Assembly (NCBI GenBank): GCA_021234155.1
Contig: JAJEKV010000025.1
Location: 17,415,094-17,479,093 of the forward strand
DNA: 64,000 bases
DNA from: Isoetes taiwanensis
Taxonomy: Eukaryota > Streptophyta > Lycopodiopsida > Isoetales > Isoetaceae
Reading direction: 5' to 3'
In this document: piece after piece, positions 22,808-35,110 of the stretch
How positions within the stretch are numbered: position 1 is the stretch's first letter
How the letters are laid out: each line of letters starts with the position of its first letter
Translations under genes and position numbers: made by a program
The notes under the pieces: model-generated
What the model saw: the letters and a program-made list of their open reading frames with translations, nothing else
Databases searched by the model: none
Told to the model about the DNA's origin: nothing

Positions 22808-23482
22808 ATGTTGCACAAGTGCAAAACCAACATCAACCATCATGGTGGAGGCCCTACGCTGTTGAGCAATATCGAGTACTTACATGTAGCCCATTGGAGT
22901 TCTGATGGCAAGAGGGCCATGGAACATTTTAACAATGATGCCTGCTCTGATTTTTCGAATATTCTTCAGTTCCCAGTGATGTTAAAAAAATTAGGAGATC
23001 CAAGCTCACAAGGCAAAGTTGTCAACCATTATCAAAAGCCTCAAAGGCTCATTAACTATATTCTTGATATGTTTTCACGTCAAGGAGACTGGATATTGGA
23101 TGCTTTCTCAGGATCTGGCACAACAATAGCATGTGCACTTAAAAAGGGCCGAAATTGTATTGCAATGGACATAGATAAGGAGGTTGTGAACTTCATAAAG
23201 ATGAGGTTGTCTGCCTTGCCTTCCCTTCCTAATGAAAACGAAGAGTTAGGAGTCAAAACATCATCCGGGTTTGCCAAGGTTACTTCTTCAGAAGTACAAC
23301 CTCCTCCTACAAGTTCCCTAGACGATGAAGCCACATTTGTAGAACTACAATCTCCTTCTTCCCAAAACAAAGGCAAAGAAGCACCAGTTATTGAGAAGAA
23401 GCCTGAGAACCAGCAGAAGATTGCAGAAGAACAACCAGGGACAAGCACGCAGCATGCTGAAGATTATGATTTGGACCTCTGA
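22808..23482 (+). pseudogene. DNA methyltransferase C-terminal part (longest intact frame)
   Basis: This is the longest clean piece of the broken gene, about 224 codons. Residues 73-88 are motif X and 97-106 motif I. DIDKEVV near 121 fits the acidic residue after the second beta strand that binds the SAM ribose. The last 85 residues are rich in Ser, Glu, Pro and Lys, an extension absent from bacterial enzymes. It most probably belongs to the same gene as 20057-22500, because order and strand agree. Confidence 0.75.
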
Positions 23483-25719
23483 ATTACAAATATTTTAAAG
23501 TATTTAGTCTTAAACGTGTTTGACATTTCTTTTTGATGTTACTCTTATCAATTTGATTCTTGAATGTTGCTTTACCTTTTCAAAACTCAAGTTTTATTTT
23601 TGCTTTCTTAATAGCATAGCAGAATCTTTTTTGAAGGTAATTTTAGCCTCGCCTCTTTTTAAGTGTGTGCTTCACACTTATCCATTTGTGTTATATTTAG
23701 AGGGCCAAAATGCCATTTAAAAATAACACAAGCACCACTAAGCTTGGTTACATCTCAAAATGTACCCGTTTTGAGAACATACCAAAATTTTTAAGAGGGC
23801 TGCAACACTCCAGTTTAATATGCAATCTTGTTGTACATGCATTCAGCTTATTTATGACCACTCCAAGTCTTCGCATTAACCACATAATGTTTTGCATTAA
23901 ACTCGATAAGGGAGAATGTCGCAGAGTGTTTAGGAACATGCATATTTATGCTAGAAATGAAGCAGTAACCAGCTCTTTAATCTTAGGAAGAGTTCAAGAT
24001 TCCATCTCTTTACCTATATGGTGAAGTAGCAAACACTTCTTGCACTTCCATTTGTTCTTGACAATGGGATTCCAAGGTATGTGGCTGTTTTGAAGTCAAG
24101 TATGAGGATTCTTATTAGTCAGTCCTTTCCTTATATGCATTTTGGCACTTGGTGCTCACAGGAGCAGTCTTGGGAAAACTTTTTATTCCCAATAGAAAAA
24201 TTTCCTAACACTTTCCAGGTCATTCAGATATAAATTCCAATCGGAAGCTTCCTACAATTATTTTCCCAACCGAAAATTTTTAAAATTGAAAATCTATATT
24301 TAAGCTTTATATTGAGGCCTTTCACCTGTCCCTTTCTGTGATAAGACAGAGAATGCAATGTGTTGGAACAAAAGAAGAAATTTGTATTTCTTGTTTTAAG
24401 ACAAAACAGATAAAAACATGCACTTAAGAATAAAAAAAATCTTTCTTGCATTCATTTTTTAAGTCAAGATTCAACTGAAGAAGCATATATTGTATTTCTC
24501 AACTGTGCAAGGAACATATAAAACTTGTATTTCTCAACTGTGCTGCGTTACATACAAATTTATAAACTTGTACTTCTGGAAAAAAAAAAGGTTCTTGAAG
24601 CAACTCAAACTTGGCCATTCCAAAGATGGTACGACATCTGATTCTTCTGCAACAAATTTTCTACGAAGGAAGGCCAAAGTTGAAGCTCTTTATGTCATAG
24701 TAAGAATGGTCTAAAAATCTGTGATCAAAACAAAGATCCATTTAAATCCTTAAAACCATGCCCAATGCATTTATTTAGCCAGTAGACAGATTCATAAGCG
24801 CATCTTTGCCTTGCAACATTATCTATTACTGACTGCAATATTATGCACACTAGTTTGCATTTACCGTTTGATGAAGAAAGAACTAAAAGAATATGGAGCA
24901 TGTGTATCCCTTATCTAAAACTTAATAATGTAGTAGAAGCATATAGACCATGCTCAAGATCATCCTAATATTTTTCTTTGTCCTATTTTGCAGTGTCTAT
25001 AACCTGTAGATCAAAACAACATAACTGAGAACAAACCAGTAACATAAATTAGTGATCAATACTTATCTAACCAGGTTCTTCAGCTACCTCGGCAACAAAA
25101 GGAACTATAGAAAGATCTTCTCTTCCAGATCTCCTGCAGAATAACTGTTTAATCCTCGTTTTTTTCTACAGGATGATTTCCTGGAAGCAAATCCTGGTTC
25201 TGACCAAGAGCTTAAGGGCGGACTCAATCCTAGAAAAAGGCCAGAATGCAGAGAAGATCATATATACCAAAACAGCCCTCATAATAGGCTTTTGATCCTC
25301 TATTTCCCAGATGGTTATGTTTCTGATCCTCAAAAATATCTTCATGTAAAAATGCTTCACGGACTACTCTTGCAAGTAAATCTTTTCTTATCCTTCTATG
25401 GCATAAAAAGGTTGTAGAAAGCGGAGATAAACTCAAAAGACCAAAATAGAAGGGCAGAAGAGAAGAAAAATCATGGCACCATAGCATAAGTAGACCTACA
25501 AATGTCGTTCCCTCTTCTATAAGACGGCAAGAATCCGAAATAGGTGAAAAAATGGGTAGGATGGAATCCGTCGTGATTCCAGGTAGGACGAATAATTGTC
25601 CATCTGGGGCGGTAGGACTACTGTCTCCCAGGGAACTTCCCCAACGATGCGCAGGAGCCCTTTATTTTATTGCAATATGCTTCCTGTTATAAAGATCAAT
25701 TGTAGTGGCTATGAGGCTA
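23483..25719. other. Non-coding, AT-rich
   Basis: Short open frames only, none with recognisable motifs. A plausible polyadenylation region for the gene above lies near 23490-23510. I see nothing else. Confidence 0.5.
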
Positions 25720-27420
25720 AGAAACATATGCAAAGCTTAATGCATAAGAAAATAGTCTAGAGCTTGATAAGCTTCTAATTATTTCATTTGGTATTTGGGG
25801 ACCGTATTTCACGCATGGTTTTGCCTAGATTTTGAGGGTGTATTATATGCAAAACCGTAGTCAACCTATATTTTTTGAGTGATTTGAGTTGCTTGTTGGC
25901 CAGTCAGAGTAGCATTCTGAAATGGACTATGGGATGTTTTTGGCGTTGATGTGCATGGTTTGAGGATAGAAGGATAAGAATACATGCTCCTTTCTTTTTT
26001 CAGCAGGGGCGGGAACGGATCCCAGCAGGGCAGGCAGGCAGGCAGGCAGGGGTTCCGGCATGGCCTATGGCAGATGAAGCCCACGCTCTTGTGATCATAG
26101 TGCTGGTTCTGGTGAGCTTTGGTGAGCCCCGGTGTGGAGAAAGAGGATTGACCTAGGATTCCGACCCAAAATGATTCAGACAGTTCGAAGTGTTTAATTC
26201 AGCTCAGGGTTGGTTAGGGCGATAGTCCAGGATCCATGGTCGATTCAAAATGCCATGTGTATGAAGACATGCAGGCGGGCGATGTAAAGGTGTGCCGATT
26301 GAGCCGAGTAGCACAGCCGAGTAGCATAGCCTAATAGCAGTAGTAGCACAACCGAGTAGCAGGGAGGCTTTTCGTTGAAAATTTAATGGGCTTCTTCAAA
26401 TTAGAGGGTTCTGGTGAGGCGTGGAGGTGTCAGTTGTGTTCGGTGGCTTGGTGTCGCGAAGACTTGCAAAGATTCTGCCATTTTTATGCATAATGTTTTC
26501 ATTCGAGCTTAGAGTACTAAGCTAGATTGAGATACAAGGCATAGGCCGAAACTGTGGTGATGCTGATTTGAAAGTGTGCTGATGCTGCCCACAGGCCAAA
26601 AGCCTTTTGGCAGAGCAAAACAACTATGGTTTAAGCCGAGGTTGATTTTCGGGAACAGAGGATGCGCTTATGCCTTGGTTTATATTTTCATTTCTGGGAA
26701 CAGAACACCCGCTCATAACTTTGGTTTTATTCTGGCAGGGGTGTTTTTATCTAGACCATAGGATTTGTCATGCGTTTTTTTTGGCAAAATGTTCATATCC
26801 ATGGATCTGGAACAATCCCACGAATATACCGGGAATCAACGGCCCACAGTCAACGTTACCAAAAAAAACCCATAAGGAACGGACATGTATGAAACTCCAT
26901 TATCACACCTACCCTAATTCAACTATTTAGAATACTGAACACAAGGTAGTATAACGTTAGCATGTTTAGCTCTGTGTTGGGGAAGTTTCTCGGGAGAGTG
27001 TTCCCCTGCCGTCCAGCTTGACCAACTATCCGGCCTATGTGGCAGACTCACAGAAGCCCTCCTGCCCTGATTTTTTAGCCTTCCGGATCCTTCCCGCCTA
27101 GAAAACTCATGGATGGAGCTTGTAGCCCTTCCCAGCGATGAATGGCCGGAGGTTGTAGCTCTTCTCCCAGCGATGAATAGCAGCAGACGAATCCGACTCT
27201 GCTCCTGCGCACCACTTTTTTTAAATGGCACATCAATTTCTGTTTAACATCCGAGACATACATAGCAGGTTTGTTCTTTCTTTTTATATATTTCCTGTAA
27301 GAACTTTCAGGGTTATAGTTCTAGCAGACATCGCCAGTTCGTTCCTTTCTTTCATATATTTCCTTCAAATCTTTTCAGGGTCTGGCAGCATATTTCATCT
27401 GACCCTTTTATTTTGAAATA
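25720..27420. repeat. Left part of duplicated region B, diverged
   Basis: 25720-25960 and 26885-26935 match parts of 15132-15450. A CAGG microsatellite lies at 26034-26054. Between these I see no supported gene. Confidence 0.45.
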
Positions 27421-27424
27421 TCTA

Positions 27425-27742
27425 GGTTTAAAGTGCACTAATCATAGGCAAAGACGAAGATGATCTTCTAAGGCGAAGTTGGAACAACTTGCGATTGCCT
27501 CAGACATTGCAGATAAGCAGTTGAAGTTCATATGCAATCGCATTTGTAGGAAAAGGAGAAGAGAGAAGGCTGCAGAACTTAAGAAGATGGTACTTTTCTC
27601 TGAAGCTCTCCTTGCAGAAATTTCCCTTATGTTAGGTGCTTACATTATGATATTTTCTCAGCGATATGAAAGATATGAACAAGTAGATCACGAGGCTGAT
27701 GGAAGGAGAGCCAGGGAGATTGCAAAAGACATATCTAGCTAG
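27425..27742 (+). pseudogene. Exon-like coding fragment, unrecognised
   Basis: An open frame encodes LEQLAIASDIADKQLKFICN, then CRKRRREKAAELKK and ending near AREIAKDISS. The helical, charged composition looks like real coding, but there is no ATG at the start. A related charged stretch (MDRMKLFAEKRARESG) appears at 28120-28170, perhaps a later exon. No family is recognised. Confidence 0.3.
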
Positions 27743-28637
27743 ACGCAAGCTATATTAGTTATTTCACATCTAAAATTCAAATATATTCTTGATGATTCCA
27801 GTTGTATATTTCACATATGTTATCTATCAATTCTTCTCTTTATTTGAGTAAGACAGTTGACCCCTTATTGATCTATTGGTAAATAATTATGTCCGGATGA
27901 ATAGCTGCATTAAAACATGGCAACCAAATCCAAGGATCTTGAAGCTGCGGTTGGAAACATTGGGGATCCAGCAGCAGACCTGCGAAGAACAGTTAACGAG
28001 CCCATATTTAATTTTTTGCAAAATTTTAGCAGGTTAATGTAGCATTTATTAATGTTAATTTTATTGTTAGACTTATGTCATGCTATTAAGTTATTTATAA
28101 AGTTCAATATATGCTGTAGATGGATAGAATGAAGTTATTTGCTGAGAAACGGGCAAGAGAGAGCGGGATGAGACTAGAGGAAGAGGTACATTGGATTCAT
28201 TGCTATTGCAGCTGCCAGTGGATGTGATGTCTTCCAGAAGCTAAGGGCAATCTCAACTTGTATCATGAGATTAATTTTCCTTATAAAACCAATGGTAAGC
28301 TTCGATATGCTGACCAAGGTTGTAGAAATTTCCTGTTTTATGATTTCCCACCTTAACCACCTCAATCGTGACATTCTATTGGTAGAGGATTCTGTAATCA
28401 ACATGTACCTTATGTGTATATTTTTTGTATAAGGATGCTCCTAATGTATTTGTTATTGGGAGTAATTTACATCGTTTAAAGAGAGAAAAAAATTAAATGT
28501 GGATTTTATATCATTTCCGGTTTGAATATTAGTAGCAGGGGGCTTCCGGTTGTATCTTGTACATTCCGAATGGGTTCAGGACTTGCAGGAAATTTTCTTG
28601 ACAAGGTTTGAAAGTTCCCCATACGCTGGTTTAGCTC

Positions 28638-29879
28638 TATCGTCTAAAACTGAAGCTTCTCTAAATTCAGACATTTTCCTTTCGACCGTTGGACATCTCC
28701 ATAGTTAGGGTTTTAGCCCTAATTGCTGTTCATATAAACCCTAGCACTTGGAGTTCAGACATTGAGCGATGCATCAAACGGTGAGGAGCGGCTAACCTAA
28801 TGTCGTAAATTCCTTCTTGAGCATCGCAGACTAATATTGTTTGTTAATGCGAGCTTTCTCCATTTCTGGAGCTTAGTTGCAGCGTTAGCATAGCGTGGGC
28901 TGCATATTCCATCGCCTCAGGGAGCGGCGTCGCTGCATTTACCCTTTTGGACAGACCATGCCGCCTACATTTCTCTGTTTTCCAAGACTTTGTTTTTGTA
29001 GATTTTTGAAATAAGCCACATTGTTTCTCTAGATCCAATTGCAGTGTGCTGTATTTTTCTGGGCTTGCAAATGATGAATATTACTGTCAGATGACCACAG
29101 TTGGTCTCTATGATCTGACACTTTTAATTTAAACTTCCATGACTCTGATGCGCCCATCTTATTTTATTTTGCTTTTCTGGGTAGAAATTTTGTTGGATTA
29201 CAGTATCCCGTTTGTTTTAGAATGCTCCTTGTTTTCCCTTTTATTTGTTTGATGGAATTTTTGATGCAGAAGTAGGTCTTGAAACCAAGATCATCTCAGT
29301 GACTTTGATGCTTGCTTTTGCTTCATTTTGTGTTGCGTTTTTTGAGCTATCCTGGGTTATTATGCTTCTCGTTGTCTGATTTGGGTTTATTGGCAATCTA
29401 GTTTTGTGTATCACAATGGCTTAGATAGATAGCTGTATATTCAAATATGCTTAATTGAGATTAGTAATTTGCATATGCAGATCAATTTCCAATTGAGATG
29501 ATTAGGGTATGGCAAAACGACAAAGGGTTCAAATCCCTTGAGACAGTTATATTTTGCACGAGATGTTGCAATTGTTTAAATGGTTATTTTGTAAAAGAAT
29601 TACTGAAAGACTGGTGGCTACAATTATAGCGAGGTCTTAGCATCATTTTTCTTTCAACTGGAGGCAACTGTTAGTACTCGAGATGAATGACCAACGGCCA
29701 TTTCTTCGACAATCGTTTGCTTCAACAGCCGTTTTGGATTTGATACTTCCTATTTCCAGACTTCTAGTTGATGGCAGCTAGTAAGTCATCTTGATGTGCC
29801 TGTCTATACTATCTGATCCATTCGTACTATTTGCCTAATGGGCAGCATTCATTCAGTCAATTGTTTCAGTGGAAAAAAG
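28638..29879 (+). repeat. Duplicated segment copy B1 (partner 16076-17322)
   Basis: About 1,242 bp with the telo-box block, the short ATG and the C-box-like ATGATGA. Unlike copy A1, the downstream D-box-like CTGA (29114) is intact. Confidence 0.7.
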
Positions 29880-29899
29880 TGTCCTTTAATTTGCACCTT

Positions 29900-30975
29900 C
29901 AGCTTCAATATATTCTCTTGTAGTGCTTGAGTGGTCTTCTTCGATCTATGTGGCAAAGTATCCGCATTCTCATTCACATACAATGTGAATATGTGAATAG
30001 GCTATCTGATGACCAAAGTATGAGACCTCTACTTCGTTGAACCTGAATTCCCATGCCCGGCTACCCTGTGTTGGGCAAAAAGTTCTTCCATTTGTAGAAG
30101 GTTGACAAAGTTATGTCATAAGCCATCTGCCATACTTGCTAGCAGACCTCCTTATTATTGAGCATCATTGTGCCAACATGACCATCAACAATACATAAGT
30201 CAAACATGTTATAGACAAATTTGATTCAATCTGATGATTTCACGTTCTAAAATGGCTGGTGAATGCTCTCGTGGATTCCCACACATATGCCCTTTGTGGC
30301 CATCCTAGTCCTACACTTAAGCGTTGGATGGGTCAAATGCTTAGGTGGCTCTATTTTCTAGGGGCTTTGACAACCTTTGCAAACAATTCAAATACAATGT
30401 TGACTATAAGTCAGAAGTTCCTTCCTAAATTAGCATCTTACCAATTCAAAGTTAGAAAGTACACACTATGTAGGGATGTGCAAGATTAGGGATCCTAATA
30501 TATCATGTGCACCTTGGTTCACAAGATTCATGGCCTTCAACTATTTCCATTACAGCAAAACGAGAGCGCCTACAACAAGAGGCCATTCACATACTGTATG
30601 CAAGTTCTGCCATTGCATCAGCCTGCGGCCTGCCACTTGCAACCTGCAAGTACAAATATACACAAGGTACAAGCTTGCAACCTGCAAGTACAAATATACA
30701 CAAGGTACAAGCTGGGGGATTCGACTCCCTGCGCATAGCGCAACTCCAAGCAACTTGTCTGTCCTTAAAGGCCAGGGGCTATTCCCATGCATATACAAAT
30801 GCAATACAGATTCTTTTTCCTATTCATTTATTTATTTTTTAAAATTTTCTTGCACTTCACAGGCAAGCCAATGCCTCAACATCATGCAATCGAAAGTCTG
30901 GCTTTCCACATGAACACATATACCCTTTTTACTTGTCAATTCAAACCATATTTTGACAAAGAAAAATCTCATTTT
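29900..30975 (+). repeat. Duplicated segment copy B2 (partner 18944-19985)
   Basis: Matches 18944-19985 with small indels and a local 38-bp tandem duplication. Only 20 bp separate it from B1. Confidence 0.65.
30636..30711 (+). repeat. 38-bp tandem duplication, two units
   Basis: A unit starting CTTGCAACCTGCAAG is repeated at 30636 and 30674. Copy A2 has one unit, so the duplication is younger than the segmental duplication. Confidence 0.75.
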
Positions 30976-31125
30976 TTTTTCTATCATTTTTAAATGAATG
31001 CAGCAATAAGGGAATTTATCTGAACATCTTCAACATTGCCCTATCACATAATATCCCCTGCAACCTGTACGCAAATACTACGCAAACATGTAACTTGTAT
31101 ACAGTCTCCCCTCATATATATTCTA

Positions 31126-31259
31126 AGTGAATTCAGTAAGTAATTCTTGTACAAGTAACTAGTCTGTAAGCAAATTGTATAAGCAGTGCCTGAGTGAATT
31201 CAGTAAGTAATTCTTGTACAAGTAACTAGTCTGTAAGCAAATTGTATAAGCAGTGCCTG
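31126..31259 (+). repeat. 67-bp tandem duplication, two units
   Basis: AGTGAATTCAGTAAGTAATT starts both units (31126 and 31193), which are nearly identical. A partial third unit (CAAGCAACTAGTCTGTA) follows at 31261. The region resembles the end of an LTR or transcript but no partner was found. Confidence 0.7.
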
Positions 31260-31260
31260 T

Positions 31261-33350
31261 GCAAGCAACTAGTCTGTATCTCTGTATGACCTGTAATTCC
31301 AAGGATGTGTTTAACTTTGTTCAACTTCACCTATATTAAAGCTTCTTGTACATACTCCAGCTCGTCCTAATGCACAGACAAATCTCTAGGATCCTTCTTG
31401 CTTCCGGTCTGCAAGAATAACAAAGCAAAATGATTCCACGCTTTTGCTTACCAAATTTAAAAGTGGAAATAAACAAGGAAAGATGCCCAAGAACCTTTTT
31501 GCTTCTGCTCTGTAGAAATAACAAAGCAAAATAATTCCATGCTTGGACTTCTAGTCCTCACAGGTTAATCCCCCTCAAGAAATCATTTACCTATGGCAGG
31601 TCTCGGAATCCCAAGATAAGGCAGCAACGACGATTACTCCAAGATCCAACGCTGCTACCCTAAACGACGACTGCCAACAGATATTCTACTTGCTATAGAG
31701 GACGAAATAAAGTAAGCAAAAAGAAACAGAACCGCAACCCCAAGCTAGCACAGGATAGCTGGGCCTGAATCGCCATGACATGAAATAAGAACAACAAAAA
31801 GACCTTCTCACAGCAATTTCACCTTCTAAACCTATCCCTCTGCACCAGACCTTTGGATTTAGCTGCTCAACCCCAATAAAATAAACCCATTTCGAAATAC
31901 AGATATGGTAAAGATTGCCTGTTTTCCTACTCTTTTTTCTACAATACACCATATTAACCATTGAAACCTTATGTAATAACCATAGGGTTTCATGAAATGG
32001 CAAACCATAATAGAAGGTCCTAAGACAATAACCTCCTTAACCAAGAACATAGAACAACAATGCTTCCCACAAGATGAAGATGTTATGAATACCTTCACTG
32101 TTTGATTGGTTGTCTTCTTAGCACATTTGGAAGGTTTTTTCGCTTGCTTTGCTCTTCTTTTATTGTTGTTGTATAGTCTGTTCAAACTAGCTAAATATAG
32201 TTTCTTCATCTGGGCCTTGAGGGATCTCGATACAAGCTACACACCTCATTGAAGGATTTGCTAGTATATGCAAAACTTCCATCATGATGGCTGCAATGAA
32301 TTCATCCCTTAGAGGCAAACCAGATATATAATGATTTGAATCTGTGAATATTAATGTACCCATGCCATAAGATCGGTCACAACACTCATCCATTAGCTTT
32401 CAAGTGCGTTCTATTAAGTCGTCCCTAGTGTGACTTTAGTTGAAGGATTTCCTTACTTATCTTGGACATGCCAGTTTATTTTCTTGATTTGCCTTTCAGA
32501 GGTACCAATTGCGGGGTCTTTAACGATTGCTTCAGTTATAATGTCACCTGAAGGTTACAATATAAATGCACCATGTGCTTGCTCTACATTCTCTATTTCG
32601 GGCTCCACAAAATGCAGTCTAGCTGCACTATCAAGAACTGTGTCAATGGAAAACAACAGAAGCCCCATGTGATACTGGAGCATTGTGATGTCTAGTGAAA
32701 GTGTGGACACTACCCTTAGCCACCACCACTCCCACCATTCAACACTACCTTTAGCCACCACCACTCCCACCATTCAACAGAAGTAGAGGCTGGGAAGACA
32801 TCTACAAGCTGCAAGAGTACATAAACATACCAACATCAGGTCCAAGCAATCGTGACAGCGATCTTCCTGGACTAAATAAACAATTTTCTCCAGAAAATCG
32901 CTTATGCGATGTACTAAAGCTATATCTTATTTTTAGGCTGAGCTTAAAATACATGATGACTAGCTGCTCCGGAACATAAGCAGCTGGTCCGGAACATAGC
33001 AGCTGTGATTGCCTCTAGCTGAAGGTGGTCACCACCATGATCCACAAGTTGAACTTTCTATTTATAAAATACCTCACCAGCAGGTGTTCGTTTAAACTCC
33101 AACTGGCCTGAAGTTTAAACTCCAACTGCTTGAGATCGCCCCTGTGATCTTCATGGATAACTTTCTATTCTTTGAGACCAGTTCCAACAGAGGGCTTAGG
33201 GTTTAGTAGTCGTCTGGCTGGGAAAGACTTGCTAGAAGTAGTGGAATAGGACGATACGGTCCAGTAGCTCCTAAACACAGATATTGAATTAAATCTAGCC
33301 ACGAACTATCTGAATAAAACCAAGAAGCCCTAACCAAGTTCCAGAGCAAG
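31261..33350. other. Weak coding fragments, no supported gene
   Basis: On the minus strand 32393-32187 encodes GLPLRDEFIAAIMMEVLHIL and a following CVACIEIPQG. 32680-32555 encodes HMGLLLFSIDTVLDSAARLH. These look like two exons of one minus-strand gene separated by an intron-like gap, but I recognise no family. A 31-bp direct repeat (CCACCACTCCCACCATTCAAC) lies at 32719-32780. Confidence 0.3.
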
Positions 33351-33353
33351 AAG

Positions 33354-33578
33354 ATGGCCACCACAAGTAAGCAAGAAGACGTTGTGCGCCATGAGAAGAT
33401 GGCTCTTGAAGCGCCTGAGAAGAATTGTTGTGAGTGCCTGGTTGATCAATGCCAAGTTCAAATTTTGCACGTGGAAAATTTGAATTTTGCTAATATCTCA
33501 ACTGCCCTGAGATATGATGGTATAAGATTGTCCTGTACATCATGGGTTGCTTTTGTTCACATATTTGATTTTTTTTGA
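33354..33578 (+). CDS. Small hypothetical ORF
   Basis: ATG in a good context (AAGATGGCC) opens 74 codons with acidic and cysteine-containing sequence (NCCECLVDQCQ) and a hydrophobic end. A TTAGGGTTT box lies 150 bases upstream. No family is recognised. It could be a first exon or a chance ORF. Confidence 0.25.
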   Translation: MATTSKQEDVVRHEKMALEAPEKNCCECLVDQCQVQILHVENLNFANISTALRYDGIRLSCTSWVAFVHIFDFF

Positions 33579-33899
33579 ATACGTCATGATGGATAGTATG
33601 CAAAGATAGACCATCATTGCAAATTAAATATTATGGTATCGCGTACTTCAGCCAAAAATCGACAGGTGTGGTTTCTGGACACTAAAATTTGGCCAGATTT
33701 ATTCAGCCTGCCGTAATTTGGTCGCCATAATAAATACGATGGTATTTTATACCGACGGCAATATTTTATACCCCCTCTGTTTTTATGACACATACGTCGC
33801 CATTTAGCGATTGGCACAGTAACTAAAAGTTTTAGTTGTGGATGCGTGGCGCACTGGAGTATTCCTATATAACCAATGCAAATTCCTTTTGCCCGGTAC

Positions 33900-34740
33900 A
33901 GAAATTTCGCATGCACTTGCTCGACTTCACGAGCGCGCACCCATTGCTATTCTCACGATCGCATGTTTGTTCAACCAGCAATTAGTCCATGATACAAAGA
34001 TATGTGTTTTTATTTTTTTTAGCTTGAGCTTAGCAGTAACTTAGCTTCAATTCCTCTTTTATTTATTTGAGCTCTAGAAGATCACAATGGCGATCTCCTT
34101 GAATAAAGTTTGTGTTTTCTGAGTAACCTTTTGGGCGCACCTGCTCGACTTCGGGAGCGCACACCCATTCCTGTTCTCGTAATCACATTTTGTTCAATCT
34201 CCCGATGGCACCAGCAATTGGCGCACGACACAAAGACATGTGTTTCGATTTTTTTTTTATCTTGAGCTTAGTGGTAACTTAGCTTCTATTCTTCTTTTGT
34301 TTATTTGAGCTCTAGAAGATCGCGATGGTGATCTCCTTGAGTAAAATTTGTGTTTTCTGAGGAATCTTTTGCGAGCACCTGCTCGACTTCGCGAGCGCAC
34401 ATCCATTCCTGTTCTTGTGATCGCATTTTGTTCAATCTCCCGATGGCACCAGTAAAAAGTACACGACACAAAGATATGTGTTTCCATTTTTTTTTAGCTT
34501 GAGCTTAGTGGTAACTTAGCTTCTATTCTTCTTTTGTTTATTTGAGCTCTAGAAGATCGCGATGGCGATCTCCTTGAGTAAAGTTTGTATTTTCTGAGTA
34601 ACCTTCCCAGCTCTAAAGGATCGCGGTGGGGATCTTCTTGAGCAAAGTCTATTTTTTCTGAATAATCTTCCCAGCTCAAAAGGACCACTTTGGCGATCCT
34701 TCTAAGCAAGGCCAATCGAGCCTGTTGCAGCCATACGGAT
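33900..34740 (+). repeat. ~238-bp tandem array with 62-65-bp subrepeats
   Basis: CTTGAGCTTAG recurs at 34023, 34261 and 34498 (periods 238 and 237). Each unit carries a CTGCTCGACTTC block, CTCCCGATGGCACC and a T-run. Inside the last unit GAGCTCTAGAAGATCGCG gives way to three 62-65-bp repeats (about 34548-34715) with GATCGCGATGGCGATC-like dyads. No coding is supported, although the minus strand yields repeated short peptides. Confidence 0.75.
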
Positions 34741-34770
34741 GCTTAGTCTTCGGCCATCTGTTGCAGTGTA

Positions 34771-35073
34771 ATGCGTAGATCTGAAGTCTTTGTTCTTGTG
34801 CGGCAACGTGTCGTACAAAATATAGAACACATGCCAGATGTTCCAACGGATCCACTGCACTGGCCCACCTCGAGGTTTTACCTCATGTATATATTTTTAA
34901 AATGTGGGATAGAATTGTTGGCAGATATGGAGCTTCTGTTCAATCTATTGATGGCTTTTCCCATGACAGATCACCAAGACATGGTGCTTCATGCCCGTGC
35001 TCTATTCAACGGGATGCTCAGACATCCAACCTACATCATGAGGAAGGAGACGCAATTTGCCAAACATCTCTAG
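34771..35073 (+). CDS. Hypothetical ORF, 100 codons
   Basis: An ATG-started frame follows the tandem array directly. It contains a hydrophobic central stretch and an ALFNGMLRHPTYIMRK end. No domain is recognised. It may be a retroelement fragment. Confidence 0.2.
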   Translation: MRRSEVFVLVRQRVVQNIEHMPDVPTDPLHWPTSRFYLMYIFLKCGIELLADMELLFNLLMAFPMTDHQDMVLHARALFNGMLRHPTYIMRKETQFAKHL

Positions 35074-35110
35074 AGAATGCGGCTACTAAATATGACCATG
35101 CTAGATTTTG

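Larger units (their letters stand above)
20057..23482 (+). pseudogene. ParB-like domain fused to beta-class DNA methyltransferase, broken
   Basis: Start at ATG 20057, then a low-complexity basic and acidic region to about 20630. A ParB/Srx-like domain follows: VTSIELPP and RPLQVRRI, then VLGGNHSFKARRQL near 20850 (the G-x-H/R-x-x-A core) and EDDEAKILANIHNAN near 20950. After a middle region, the C-terminus has motif X NHYQKPQRLINYI (23030-23068) and motif I LDAFSGSGTT (23096-23125), the S-adenosylmethionine site. Motif X before I near the C-terminus is the beta-class order of N6-adenine or N4-cytosine methyltransferases. The [D/S]PP[Y/W] catalytic motif was not found. Breaks are a TAG near 20688, frameshifts near 20800, 20940, 22480 and 22770, and a retroposon at 21045-22143. 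The tail is acidic. Confidence 0.75.

Noticed and set aside
22808-23482. Methyltransferase as bacterial contamination
   Set aside because: It is flanked by plant repeats, has an in-phase GT-AG intron upstream and a eukaryote-like low-complexity tail.
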